Positions 46,844-55,485 of a stretch of 64,000 nt of DNA are shown piece after piece; position 1 is the first letter of the stretch; the number at the start of each line of letters is the position of its first letter. The DNA is taken from assembly GCA_024103425.1 (NCBI GenBank), contig JAGFIS010000003.1, forward strand, positions 1-64,000, written 5' to 3'. The stretch comes from Chitinophagaceae bacterium. GTDB lineage: Bacteria > Bacteroidota > Bacteroidia > Chitinophagales > Chitinophagaceae. Under the pieces are notes generated by a model. It searched no databases. It worked only from the letters and a program-made list of their open reading frames with translations, and was not told the origin of the DNA. Made by a program: the position numbers and the translations under genes.

Positions 46844-48652
46844 ATGTTCCGTTATCCGTCCATACCATTCCTCCTGATTCTAGCTGTATTTCTGAACTGT
46901 TTCAGTATCCAATCAGAAGGCCAGACGCTTAACGCGTCTTATCATACCAAAGGTAAGGATAGTTTATCCCGCGAGATGATGCAGTCGCTGCAAAAATCTT
47001 TTTTAACAAAGGAAGAGGCACAGGAATACATCAGCATTTTACCGCAGAGGGTAGCAATGCTGGGGTACCCCGGAGCTTCTGTCGACTCGGTTGCATACGA
47101 TTCTACCACTGTAAATATTTTTTTGTTTTTGGGCGCTAAGTATCTCTGGAGACTGAATATTGATAGTGTTCCGGATGATGTGTTGGCGGCTTTGAGGCTG
47201 AACCGGGGGCGAATGGCCACACGCAATTTTCTTTATCCTGAAATGAAGCAATTGGAGAATGACATCCTCGATTACTACGAGAATAAAGGGCATCCTTTTG
47301 CTAAGATTACATTTGATGAAACCACTTTTGACTCCGGCCTGATTCATTCATCGCTGAAGATCGTCCCGGGCAGCCCGTATCCGGTTGACAGTATTCGTGT
47401 GTTTGGAAAAGCTAAGATTCGCAACCGGTTTTTACAGCATTATCTGGGAATCTTTGATGGTGATCTGTACAACAAATCTGTGCTGTCGCAAATTGACAAA
47501 CGGCTTGCTGATTTACCGTATTTGCAGCAGACTTATCCCTGGGATATGATGATGCTCGGTTCGGGAGTTACCCTCAATTTGTATCTCGAACCCAGACGTA
47601 GCAGCGAAGTCAATGCATTGATCGGGTTTCTTCCGGGTAATTCAGAGACCGGTACCAAGACCAAGATAACGGCTGATGTGCGCCTGAATTTGAAAAATGC
47701 GCTCGGTGTGGGAGAAAATATCTTGTTGAACTGGCAGCAGTTGCAACCGCAGACGCCACGGCTCGATTTGGGGTATTCCCAGCCCTATTTGTTCAACTCT
47801 CCTTATGGAGTTGATTTTGCCTTCGGAATGTTGAAGCAGGATTCTTCGTGGCTCAGGGTGGAAGGCAAATTAGGAGCAGAATATTTCAGATCGGCCAACA
47901 CTTCGTTTTCTGTTTTCTATCGCGTGCAGAACAGTTACCTCTTGCAGGGCGGATTGGATACGAACAGGGTCATTCGCACCCATCAGTTACCGGCACATAT
48001 AGATGTGCGTTCGGGTAGTGGCGGGATTGCTTTCAGGACAAACAATACTGATTACCGTTTGAATCCACGGAGAGGAACGGAGGGACTCATCAGTTTTGAA
48101 GCCGGAATCAGAAAGGTGAAGAAGAGCAACGAGATTTTGGAACTGTCAGATCCCTTCGATCCTGATTTTGATTTTAATTCGCTTTACGATACTGTAAAAT
48201 TAAAGTCGTATGTAACTACACTAATGGGTTCGTTTGCTCAATATCTGCCTGTTGGCAACACGAGTGTGTTGAAACTGGCTGCCAATCTGGGGTGGATCCA
48301 AAGTCCGCAAATCTTCAGAAACGAAATGTACAGAATAGGCGGATACAAGTTGTTGAGAGGATTTGATGAAGAGAGTATTTACGCCGACCGCTATGGAGTA
48401 TTTACGGCAGAGTACCGGTATCTGACGGGGCGAAACTCTTTTTTGTTTGGTTTTGCCGATCTCGGATTTTCTCATGCTAATTTTGACGGTGCTAAACGTT
48501 CAGGGTCGTTTCAAAGCCTTGGGATTGGAATTGAACTCGAGACCAAAGTGGGAATGTTGAATTTAAGTTATGCCGTTGGTCGAAGGAACGATATTAAGTT
48601 CGACCTTCGCAGCGCTTCCAAGATTCATTTTGGATATGTAAATTATTTTTAG
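46844..48652 (+). CDS. BamA/TamA-like outer-membrane protein
   Basis: A 602-residue protein with a signal peptide (to about residue 27), POTRA-like domains (from about 45 to 230) and a C-terminal 16-stranded barrel of the surface-antigen (Bac_surface_Ag) type. The late segment YRIGGYKLLRGFDEESIYADRYGVF contains the RGF tripeptide of the Omp85 loop L6 fold. It is shorter than BamA, so a TamA-like or phylum-specific insertase is more likely. It ends 1 nt before the next gene. Confidence 0.82.
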   Translation: MFRYPSIPFLLILAVFLNCFSIQSEGQTLNASYHTKGKDSLSREMMQSLQKSFLTKEEAQEYISILPQRVAMLGYPGASVDSVAYDSTTVNIFLFLGAKYLWRLNIDSVPDDVLAALRLNRGRMATRNFLYPEMKQLENDILDYYENKGHPFAKITFDETTFDSGLIHSSLKIVPGSPYPVDSIRVFGKAKIRNRFLQHYLGIFDGDLYNKSVLSQIDKRLADLPYLQQTYPWDMMMLGSGVTLNLYLEPRRSSEVNALIGFLPGNSETGTKTKITADVRLNLKNALGVGENILLNWQQLQPQTPRLDLGYSQPYLFNSPYGVDFAFGMLKQDSSWLRVEGKLGAEYFRSANTSFSVFYRVQNSYLLQGGLDTNRVIRTHQLPAHIDVRSGSGGIAFRTNNTDYRLNPRRGTEGLISFEAGIRKVKKSNEILELSDPFDPDFDFNSLYDTVKLKSYVTTLMGSFAQYLPVGNTSVLKLAANLGWIQSPQIFRNEMYRIGGYKLLRGFDEESIYADRYGVFTAEYRYLTGRNSFLFGFADLGFSHANFDGAKRSGSFQSLGIGIELETKVGMLNLSYAVGRRNDIKFDLRSASKIHFGYVNYF

Positions 48653-48653
48653 T

Positions 48654-49724
48654 GTGCGTGCGATAAAATTCTTGTTCTGTTTTGCCCTTACCTTTTTGAT
48701 GCAGCAGGCTCTCTATGCACAGTGGCAGGATAGCAATGCTGTGAAAAGTACAGGAGACACTGTCGTACACCGCAATGACACACAGCCGGCCACTAAAGCT
48801 GCGACACCGGCACGTGCCGTCAGAGATTCTCAGGCGGTTGTAGAGGCTCCGGCTGCTGAAACGGCTACCGATTCGACAGATTCCATTCAAACACAAGATT
48901 CTTCAGTTGCCGTATCAACAGAAGTCTGGTACAAGAGGGATATGACCTGGAGCCCTGACGATTGGAGGTATAATCCGGCCGGTAAATCTATTACCGAGAG
49001 GGTAACGTCAAAGTACAGGTGGTTCAGTCATCAGCCGGCAACTGTATTATCTATAACAGAGACGAACTCCGGCAGGAACGGAAAGGAAATTTTATTCTAT
49101 ATCCTTTGCGGATTGTTGCTCTATCTTGGTCTGGTAAAGTTTATCTATCCACAGTTCTTCAACAACATCTTCAGAGTTTACCTCAATACTTCACTGAGGC
49201 AAAGCCAGCTCACAGAGCAGCTTATTCAGGCCAGATGGCCATCGTTTTTGATGAACATTTTCTTCTTGCTGGTGGCAGGTATATTCGTCTGGCTGCTGTT
49301 TCATTTCAACAAGGACTCCTGGGGTTATTCGCCTTACCTGATTCTTGGACTATCTGTTTTGAGCATCGCAGGTATCTATTTTGTCAAATTCTGTTTTCTG
49401 AAATTTATAGGATGGATATCGGGAATAAGTGTGATTACCGATCAATATATTTTTATCATTTTTCTGGTGAACAAACTTCTTTCTGTCATCCTGCTTCCTT
49501 TTGTTGTACTGCTGGCATTCGGACGGCCGGAATGGAATGAGATTGTCATTACCTTCTCGCTGTTATGTGCAGGTGTGATTTTATTGTCGAGATACATCAA
49601 GAGTTATGGCCTCTTGGGCAGTAAAGTGATGGTGCACCCTTTTCATTTTTTCCTGTTTTTCGTTGGCGCAGAATTGATTCCGCCTATGCTTCTGTACAAG
49701 GCGGTTACGTTATATTTTACTTAA
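48654..49724 (+). CDS. DUF4271 family membrane protein
   Basis: A 356-residue protein starting at GTG (48654), with a signal-like N-terminus ending LYAQ, an acidic and threonine-rich extracytoplasmic stretch (about residues 25-110) and about seven transmembrane segments. It matches DUF4271, a family seen only in Bacteroidota. The gene starts 1 nt after the stop of the BamA/TamA-like gene and precedes hemD, as in related genomes, so the three are probably one operon. Confidence 0.75.
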   Translation: MRAIKFLFCFALTFLMQQALYAQWQDSNAVKSTGDTVVHRNDTQPATKAATPARAVRDSQAVVEAPAAETATDSTDSIQTQDSSVAVSTEVWYKRDMTWSPDDWRYNPAGKSITERVTSKYRWFSHQPATVLSITETNSGRNGKEILFYILCGLLLYLGLVKFIYPQFFNNIFRVYLNTSLRQSQLTEQLIQARWPSFLMNIFFLLVAGIFVWLLFHFNKDSWGYSPYLILGLSVLSIAGIYFVKFCFLKFIGWISGISVITDQYIFIIFLVNKLLSVILLPFVVLLAFGRPEWNEIVITFSLLCAGVILLSRYIKSYGLLGSKVMVHPFHFFLFFVGAELIPPMLLYKAVTLYFT

Positions 49725-49751
49725 CAGAATTCCTTAAATGATAAAATGACG

Positions 49752-49759
49752 TAATTTTG
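49752..49759 (+). promoter_or_regulatory. -7 promoter element of hemD
   Basis: TAATTTTG is an exact match 6 nt before the first ATG (49766) and 18 nt before the third (49778). Confidence 0.4.
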
Positions 49760-49765
49760 CAGCGC

Positions 49766-50572
49766 ATGAATATGAATATGGCTAGCAAACCCTTAGGAAC
49801 TGATTCGCTGACTCTTGAAAAAGTAAAAAACATTCTGATTACCCAGCAACGCCCTGAAAATGAGCGGTCTCCATATTTTGATCTGGAAAAGAAGTTCAAC
49901 GTAAGTCTTGAATTTCAACCACTTACAGAAGTCCTGCCGATTTCGTCCAGGGAATTCCGGAAACAGAAAATTGACATTACAGTTTATTCTGCAGTGATTT
50001 TTACGAGCAGGAATGCCATCGATCACTTTTTTCGTACTTGCGAAGAGATGCGTATTACTGTATCGCAGGATATGAAGTACTTCTGTATCACAGAGTCGAT
50101 AGCACTCTATCTTCAGAAATTCATCCTGTACAGGAAGAGGAAAGTTTTTTATGGAGACAATGGAACCAACGAAAGTTTGTTCGATGCTATCAAAAAGCAT
50201 AAAGAGCATGAAAAGTTCTTATATCCTTGCTCCGAAAACTTTGACAGCGAGATTACTACCTGGTTAGAAGCTAACGGGTGTGATTATGCGATTCCGGTAT
50301 TATACCGCGTGGAGTCTACAGATATTACCAAAATACTAAAGGAGAAAAAGTTTCAGATGGTATGTATTTTCACTCCGCTGAGCGTAAAAAGCTGGCTGAA
50401 AAACTATCCCGGTTTCACACAGGAAGATGCAATTATCGGGGTCTTCGGTGATAATACCCGCAAGGCTCTTATAGCAGCAGGGTTTGATCCTGACTTTGCA
50501 ATTCCGAACGAGCAGACCAAGAATATGGCGACAGCCATTGATATCTTCCTGGACGGATTAAGCAAGAAGTAA
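49766..50572 (+). CDS. hemD: Uroporphyrinogen-III synthase
   Basis: A 268-residue HemD-fold enzyme that closes hydroxymethylbilane to uroporphyrinogen III. The two-lobed fold is visible: SAVIFTSRNAIDHFF in lobe 1, with FLYPCSENF and ENFDSEI near the hinge, and CIFTPLSVKSW and IGVFGDNTRKAL in lobe 2. The start could be at any of three ATGs (49766, 49772, 49778). The -7 box makes the later ones equally plausible. Confidence 0.85.
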   Translation: MNMNMASKPLGTDSLTLEKVKNILITQQRPENERSPYFDLEKKFNVSLEFQPLTEVLPISSREFRKQKIDITVYSAVIFTSRNAIDHFFRTCEEMRITVSQDMKYFCITESIALYLQKFILYRKRKVFYGDNGTNESLFDAIKKHKEHEKFLYPCSENFDSEITTWLEANGCDYAIPVLYRVESTDITKILKEKKFQMVCIFTPLSVKSWLKNYPGFTQEDAIIGVFGDNTRKALIAAGFDPDFAIPNEQTKNMATAIDIFLDGLSKK

Positions 50573-50610
50573 TTTCGTATTTGCCTTTCGGTTAGATTGT
50601 GCCCGGAGAT

Positions 50611-51219
50611 TTATCCCTCCCACTTGCCTGCGCCTTCTCTCAGTATTTGCCAGTCGTCAGATGTACAATCGACCACGGTAGATGGGGTGAAGCCTCCTAT
50701 ACCTCCGTCGATTACCGCATCAACCAGATGTTCAAAATGCTCATGAATGAGCTCAGGATCGGTGAAGTCTTCGATCATTTCGCCCGGCAGTGTGGTACTC
50801 AGTAATGGGCGATCGATTTCTTCCAAAAGCGACATGCAGATTTTATTGTCGGGAATACGCAAACCGATAGTATCTTTTTTGCTCTTCACGATTTTCGGCA
50901 CTTGCCTGCTGGCCGGCAGGATGAAAGTGAACGGCCCCGGAAGATAGGTCTTCAGCATTCTATACAACGGTGTGTTGATACTTCGGGTGTAATCGCTCAG
51001 ATGGCTCAGGTCGCGGCAGATGAAGCTAAGTTGTGCTTTTTTGGGGTCTATGCCTTTAATCTTGCAGATACGCTCCACCGCTTTGTGCTGAAAAATATCG
51101 CATCCCAGACCGTAAATCGTATCTGTCGGGTAGATGATAACCCCTCCGTCGTTGAGTATCCTGGCAGCTTCGCGTATCAAGCGGGGTTGGGGATCTACAG
51201 GGTGGATTCTTAAAAGCAT
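50611..51219 (-). CDS. Sua5/YciO/YrdC family L-threonylcarbamoyladenylate synthase
   Basis: A 202-residue YrdC-domain protein, the TsaC (not the long Sua5) type. It makes threonylcarbamoyl-AMP for the universal t6A37 modification of ANN-decoding tRNAs. YPTDTIYGLGCDI and PLLSTTLPGE are its signature regions. It could also be a YciO-type paralogue. The ATG at 51219 is clear. Confidence 0.9.
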   Translation of the reverse strand: MLLRIHPVDPQPRLIREAARILNDGGVIIYPTDTIYGLGCDIFQHKAVERICKIKGIDPKKAQLSFICRDLSHLSDYTRSINTPLYRMLKTYLPGPFTFILPASRQVPKIVKSKKDTIGLRIPDNKICMSLLEEIDRPLLSTTLPGEMIEDFTDPELIHEHFEHLVDAVIDGGIGGFTPSTVVDCTSDDWQILREGAGKWEG

Positions 51220-51363
51220 CAGAGATTTTTTTTAAAGATAGAATTTTAATTCAAGTACTGAAGATTGAGTGATAGTTCTTTTATCGGCTGTTGATTTCAC
51301 GTTATTACAGGAGTTCAGGTTGAAATAGATGAAATCGCAGGCTGGTCAAACTAAAATTCGGCT

Positions 51364-51371
51364 TACTTTTG
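51364..51371 (+). promoter_or_regulatory. -7 promoter element of the PfkB-family gene
   Basis: TACTTTTG is an exact match 21 nt before the ATG at 51393. There is no convincing -33 box. Confidence 0.4.
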
Positions 51372-51392
51372 CACCGCACAAAAAGTAAGCAA

Positions 51393-52313
51393 ATGTCAGT
51401 TATCACCGTAGGCACAATGGCCTTTGATGCAATTGAAACACCTTTTGGAAAAACCGATAAAATCGTTGGCGGTTCAGCTACCTATGTAGCTTATGCAGCG
51501 AGCCACCTTACACGGCCTTTACAGCAGATTTCGATCGTCGGAAACGACTTTCCGAAAGAAGAAATGGACGAACTGAAAAGACGCGGGGTGCAACTGGCCG
51601 GTGTAGAAGTAGTGCCCGATAAGAAGTCTTTCTTCTGGAGTGGTAAGTATCACATGGATATGAACTCCCGCGACACGTTGGTGACCGACCTGAATGTGCT
51701 GGCAGATTTCAACCCCAAAGTGCCCGATACCTACCAGGGAGCGGACTACCTGATGCTGGGCAACCTGATGCCTTCGCTGCAGTTGAGTGTTATTGAACAG
51801 CTGAAGATCCGTCCGAAACTGATTATGCTCGATACCATGAACTTTTGGATGGAAACGGCGATGGACGACCTGAAGAAAGTGCTTAAAAAAGTGGATGTAC
51901 TAACCATCAATGATAGTGAGGCACGCCAGCTTAGCGGAGAATTTTCTCTCGTAAGAGCAGCTCACGACATTCTGCGAATGGGCCCAAAATACCTGATTGT
52001 TAAGAAAGGAGAACATGGGGCTTTGCTCTTTAGCAGGAACGATGTCTTTTTTGCCCCGGCACTGCCTCTCGAAGATGTGTTTGACCCGACAGGTGCAGGT
52101 GATACCTTCGCCGGAGGATGTATCGGATATTTGGCTCATGTCGGTAAGACAGACTTTGAGGCGATGAAGACAGCCATCATCTACGGATCGGCCTTGGCTT
52201 CTTTCTGTGTAGAAAAATTCGGAACCCAGCGGCTGAAAGAAATCACTCAGAAAGATATCCATAACCGCCTTAAGAAGTTTGTACAACTGGTGAACTTTGA
52301 TATTAAACTGTAA
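51393..52313 (+). CDS. PfkB-family carbohydrate kinase
   Basis: A 306-residue ribokinase-fold kinase. It has the N-terminal GGSATYVAYAASHL nucleoside-sugar region and the C-terminal catalytic motif DPTGAGDTFAGG with the base Asp. The substrate is not recognisable; the family includes ribo-, fructo-, adenosine and tagatose kinases. ATG at 51393 is chosen over an in-frame TTG at 51369 that lies inside the promoter. Confidence 0.87.
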   Translation: MSVITVGTMAFDAIETPFGKTDKIVGGSATYVAYAASHLTRPLQQISIVGNDFPKEEMDELKRRGVQLAGVEVVPDKKSFFWSGKYHMDMNSRDTLVTDLNVLADFNPKVPDTYQGADYLMLGNLMPSLQLSVIEQLKIRPKLIMLDTMNFWMETAMDDLKKVLKKVDVLTINDSEARQLSGEFSLVRAAHDILRMGPKYLIVKKGEHGALLFSRNDVFFAPALPLEDVFDPTGAGDTFAGGCIGYLAHVGKTDFEAMKTAIIYGSALASFCVEKFGTQRLKEITQKDIHNRLKKFVQLVNFDIKL

Positions 52314-52369
52314 CCGGCAGTTAATTGTATCCGCAGGGATCTATTCTCTCTTTTCTGAAAATAATAGTT

Positions 52370-52723
52370 ATGGCAGACAGCATTAAAGAATTTAATGAAT
52401 ACCGTGCCCGGATGAATGATGTGATTCTCGGCAAGGATAATCTGGTGATAAAACGTTTATGGAGCCTGGATACCCATACTTATGCCGATGGCGCTCTGGA
52501 TAGGCGTACCAAAGAGATGCTCGGGTTAGTATCGAGTATGGTACTCAGGTGTGATGACTGCATCAAATACCATCTGGGCAAATGTCATGAGTTGGGCGTC
52601 ACCACTGAAGAGATGTATGAAATTTTTGCTGTGGCTAATGTTGTTGGCGGTACTATCGTGATCCCTCACACGAGACGCGCTGCAGAATACTGGGAATTGT
52701 TGGAAGCAGAAAAAGAAAAGTAG
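52370..52723 (+). CDS. Carboxymuconolactone decarboxylase/AhpD-like protein
   Basis: A 117-residue AhpD-like protein with redox motif C61-D-D-C64 and H68, as in peroxide-reducing AhpD. It is probably a thiol antioxidant or decarboxylase of the CMD family. It follows the PfkB gene by 56 nt and may be co-transcribed. ATG at 52370 removes a 15-codon upstream extension. Confidence 0.85.
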   Translation: MADSIKEFNEYRARMNDVILGKDNLVIKRLWSLDTHTYADGALDRRTKEMLGLVSSMVLRCDDCIKYHLGKCHELGVTTEEMYEIFAVANVVGGTIVIPHTRRAAEYWELLEAEKEK

Positions 52724-52883
52724 AAAAGAATCTTCCCAATATCTGAATCCAATCAGAATTTATTTTTATCTTTCATTACTGTTTTGAATGTAACGGATGT
52801 TCGACTTCCGGACAGATGTTGTACCCTTTTTGAAGATGTAACCCGGAACACTGGCCACCTCGGAAATAACACAATTCTGATTA

Positions 52884-54104
52884 ATGATAGTAAAGCGGCA
52901 CATCCCTTTTCTGAAGGCTGTATTCTTATATACAGTCTCTGCCTTTGGGGGGCCGCAGGGTCATCTGGGAATGATGATCAAAACTTTCGTTGAAAGACGA
53001 AAAGATGTGACCGAAGAAGAGCTGATGGAGTACACTGCTTTTTGCCAGATGTTGCCCGGGGCATCATCTACACAGACTGTTACGTTAATCGGTTATAAAA
53101 GAGGGGGTGTACCGCTTGCGATCCTGACACTCCTGATCTGGCTGTTGCCCGCCAGTATTCTGATGGGGTTGTTTTCCTTCCTGGTAGTTTATCTCGATGA
53201 GTATCATGTGAGCATGAATTTGTTCCGCTTCGTACAGCCGATGGCTGTAGGGTTTGTGGCTTACGCTGCACGAAAAATGTATCAGACTTCGGTGAATAAT
53301 CTCATCACATTCGTGATACTTTTGCTTTCTACAGCTATTACTTTCACCTTCTTCAAGTGGGCATGGATTTTTCCGATACTGATTATTTTGGGAGGAGTCG
53401 TTACGAATTTCAGTAAGCAAAGGTTTCCCCGGACTCACGATATAAAGCCAAAACATATACGTTGGACAAATATCTGGTTGTTTATCCTTGTATTCCTTGT
53501 AGTGGGCTTCCTGAGTGAGCAGGCAAGGAAGCAGGACTGGCCTGACAAAAAGGTATATAACCTGACGGAGAATACTTACCGTTTTGGAAGTATGGTTTTC
53601 GGCGGTGGAGATGTGCTGCTACCGCTGATGTATGAGCAGTATGTTATCAGGGAAACGACGAAGTATATGACTCCTGAGGAATATCTTACAGGTTGGGGGA
53701 TGGTTCGAGCTATACCCGGACCCGTGTTTTCGGTATCCGCGTATATGGGTGGTATGGTGTTACGCGATGGAGGAACGTGGATGCAGATATTGGGGTGTGC
53801 CATCGGTTCGATATTCATATTTCTTCCCAGTGCATTGCTGGTTTTATTCTTTTATCCCGTGTGGTACAATCTGAAACGGTATGCGGTCATTTACCGCTCG
53901 CTGGAAGGTATTAATGCTGTTGTCGTGGGATTCCTGTGTGCTGCCTTCCTCTTTTTACTGAAGGATATATCAATTACCGACATGCGGACGGTCAGCATAT
54001 TGAATCTTCTTGTAATCGTCGGAACATTTCTGCTGCTGTCGTTTACTAAAGTCAGAGCCCCTTATATCGTTTTGGGATGCCTGTTTTTGGGGTATTTCTT
54101 CTGA
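52884..54104 (+). CDS. chrA: Chromate transporter (CHR family)
   Basis: A 406-residue membrane protein with about 10-12 transmembrane segments and two homologous halves: [20 protein letters not shown] and [10 protein letters not shown] in the first, [16 protein letters not shown] and [15 protein letters not shown] in the second. This is the long-chain ChrA type that exports chromate. It has no neighbour that explains regulation. Gene symbol is by family resemblance. Confidence 0.9.
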   Translation: MIVKRHIPFLKAVFLYTVSAFGGPQGHLGMMIKTFVERRKDVTEEELMEYTAFCQMLPGASSTQTVTLIGYKRGGVPLAILTLLIWLLPASILMGLFSFLVVYLDEYHVSMNLFRFVQPMAVGFVAYAARKMYQTSVNNLITFVILLLSTAITFTFFKWAWIFPILIILGGVVTNFSKQRFPRTHDIKPKHIRWTNIWLFILVFLVVGFLSEQARKQDWPDKKVYNLTENTYRFGSMVFGGGDVLLPLMYEQYVIRETTKYMTPEEYLTGWGMVRAIPGPVFSVSAYMGGMVLRDGGTWMQILGCAIGSIFIFLPSALLVLFFYPVWYNLKRYAVIYRSLEGINAVVVGFLCAAFLFLLKDISITDMRTVSILNLLVIVGTFLLLSFTKVRAPYIVLGCLFLGYFF

Positions 54105-54181
54105 TAAATAGTAGAATGAAAGAAGAGTTGGGCTAAACTGATTTTCTGAGATATAAGTATTTGATTATCAGAAAAGTATTG

Positions 54182-54253
54182 TGGTCCCACCAGGACTCGA
54201 ACCTGGATCTAGAGTTTAGGAAACTCCTATTCTATCCCTTGAACTATGGGACC
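54182..54253 (-). tRNA. tRNA-Arg (anticodon CCT)
   Basis: A complete 72-nt cloverleaf on the minus strand. The acceptor GGTCCCA pairs with TGGGACC, the anticodon stem GGAGT/ACTCT holds the loop TTCCTAA (anticodon CCT, reading AGG), and the T arm is CCAGG-TTCGAGT-CCTGG. The discriminator is A and CCA is not encoded. Confidence 0.95.
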
Positions 54254-54291
54254 AATGAGTTTTTCTTCTGTAAAAAGATCAAAAAGGATTG

Positions 54292-54299
54292 CAAATGTA
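54292..54299 (-). promoter_or_regulatory. -7 promoter element of tRNA-Arg
   Basis: TACATTTG on the minus strand matches exactly, 38 nt upstream of the tRNA 5' end. A short primary-transcript leader of about 30 nt follows. Confidence 0.35.
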
Positions 54300-54361
54300 A
54301 AAGAATTTGACAATCTACCGAAAGCGGAACCGTTCTTTAACCCGCATCCGTTCAATCTTTG

Positions 54362-54369
54362 TAATTTTG
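54362..54369 (+). promoter_or_regulatory. -7 promoter element of the menaquinone operon
   Basis: TAATTTTG is an exact match 12 nt before the menF ATG (54382). It faces away from the divergent tRNA promoter. Confidence 0.4.
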
Positions 54370-54381
54370 CAGACTAAATTA

Positions 54382-55485
54382 ATGGAATTGGAGAATCTGA
54401 TCCTGTCATTGGCCAAAACCTTACTTTCCAAAAACTCGGCGTTCTGTGTGTACCGGTATCCGGGAGGTGACTCGCTGCGTATTGCGGTAGATCCGGTGAC
54501 GGTGTGTGATAAATCAGGTGGAAATTTCAGGGTAGCCCCTTTTTCCAAAACCTCATCAGCGCAGCCCTTTAATCTTACAAGACTGAAAGATAAAGCTGAA
54601 ATAAAACATCTGTCAGACAGAGTGAGTCTGTTGCCCGATGCAGCGATCCGGTATGGGCATTTACCCGTACCTGTTGACCGTGAGACTTATAATCTTCAGC
54701 TGGAAAAGTTTTTAGAAGAAATTCATTCAGGAGGTGTTCAGAAAGCTGTTCTCTCCCGCCCAATTTTAAAGAAGAAACCTGCAGGTTTTAATCCTGTGGC
54801 TGTTTTTCAGAGGTTGAGTAAGAGATATCCTGCCACTTTTGCTTATTTGTTTTATCATCCTGAGGCGGGAATGTGGATGGGCGCAACACCGGAATTGTTG
54901 TTCAGAAAAGAGGAATGCCTTTTCTATACTATGGCACTTGCAGGTACGCAGCCCCGTAAAAAGGATGGCAATTATGAATGGAGAGAGAAGGAAATAGAAG
55001 AACAGGCGATGGTCGAGAAGCATGTGGAAGAAGTATTTGAAAGACACCATTGCGCTGTCAGAAGGAAATACGGGCCCGAGACAGTTGAAACGGCACACGT
55101 AGCCCACCTGGGAACTGATTATATTTTTGAAGCAGGTATGACGGTGGATACAATGGCTTTGTTGGATGACTTGCAACCTACACCTGCAGTGGGTGGGGTG
55201 CCTCTGAAAGAAAGTCTTGAGCTGATAGAAGACACCGAAAACTACGACCGCCAATATTATTCAGGTTACCTGGGCGAGTGGAATGACGCAGGCGATATGA
55301 CGGTGTATGTGAATCTGAGGTGTATGCAGATCGGGGCTGAAGATGTGGCCATTTATGTGGGAGGCGGCATCACTTCAGGTTCTGATCCGGATGAGGAGTG
55401 GAATGAAACAATAGAGAAAAGTAAAACGATGGCTGATCTTTTGCAGCCTGCAGCGGAGGGCATCAAACATGAAGTTATCGGATAA
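54382..55485 (+). CDS. menF: Isochorismate synthase
   Basis: A 367-residue chorismate-binding enzyme that turns chorismate to isochorismate, the entry to menaquinone. The late motif around VGGVPLKESLELIEDTENYDRQYYSG and the GGGITSGSDPDEEW motif are typical. An EntC-type siderophore role is possible by family alone, but the operon context (menD, menB, menA) supports menaquinone. Its end overlaps the menD start by 17 nt. ATG at 54382 is chosen over the upstream frame, which crosses the promoter. Confidence 0.9.
   Translation: MELENLILSLAKTLLSKNSAFCVYRYPGGDSLRIAVDPVTVCDKSGGNFRVAPFSKTSSAQPFNLTRLKDKAEIKHLSDRVSLLPDAAIRYGHLPVPVDRETYNLQLEKFLEEIHSGGVQKAVLSRPILKKKPAGFNPVAVFQRLSKRYPATFAYLFYHPEAGMWMGATPELLFRKEECLFYTMALAGTQPRKKDGNYEWREKEIEEQAMVEKHVEEVFERHHCAVRRKYGPETVETAHVAHLGTDYIFEAGMTVDTMALLDDLQPTPAVGGVPLKESLELIEDTENYDRQYYSGYLGEWNDAGDMTVYVNLRCMQIGAEDVAIYVGGGITSGSDPDEEWNETIEKSKTMADLLQPAAEGIKHEVIG

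Noticed and set aside
52784..52993. A 69-codon frame overlapping the start of the chromate transporter gene
   Set aside because: It overlaps chrA in another frame and has no signal, domain or promoter; chrA is clearly the real gene.
54142..54175. Inverted repeat TTTTCTGA / TCAGAAAA beyond the tRNA-Arg 3' end
   Set aside because: The 18-nt loop and lack of a T tract do not support a terminator, and an A/T-rich 8-bp repeat is common by chance.
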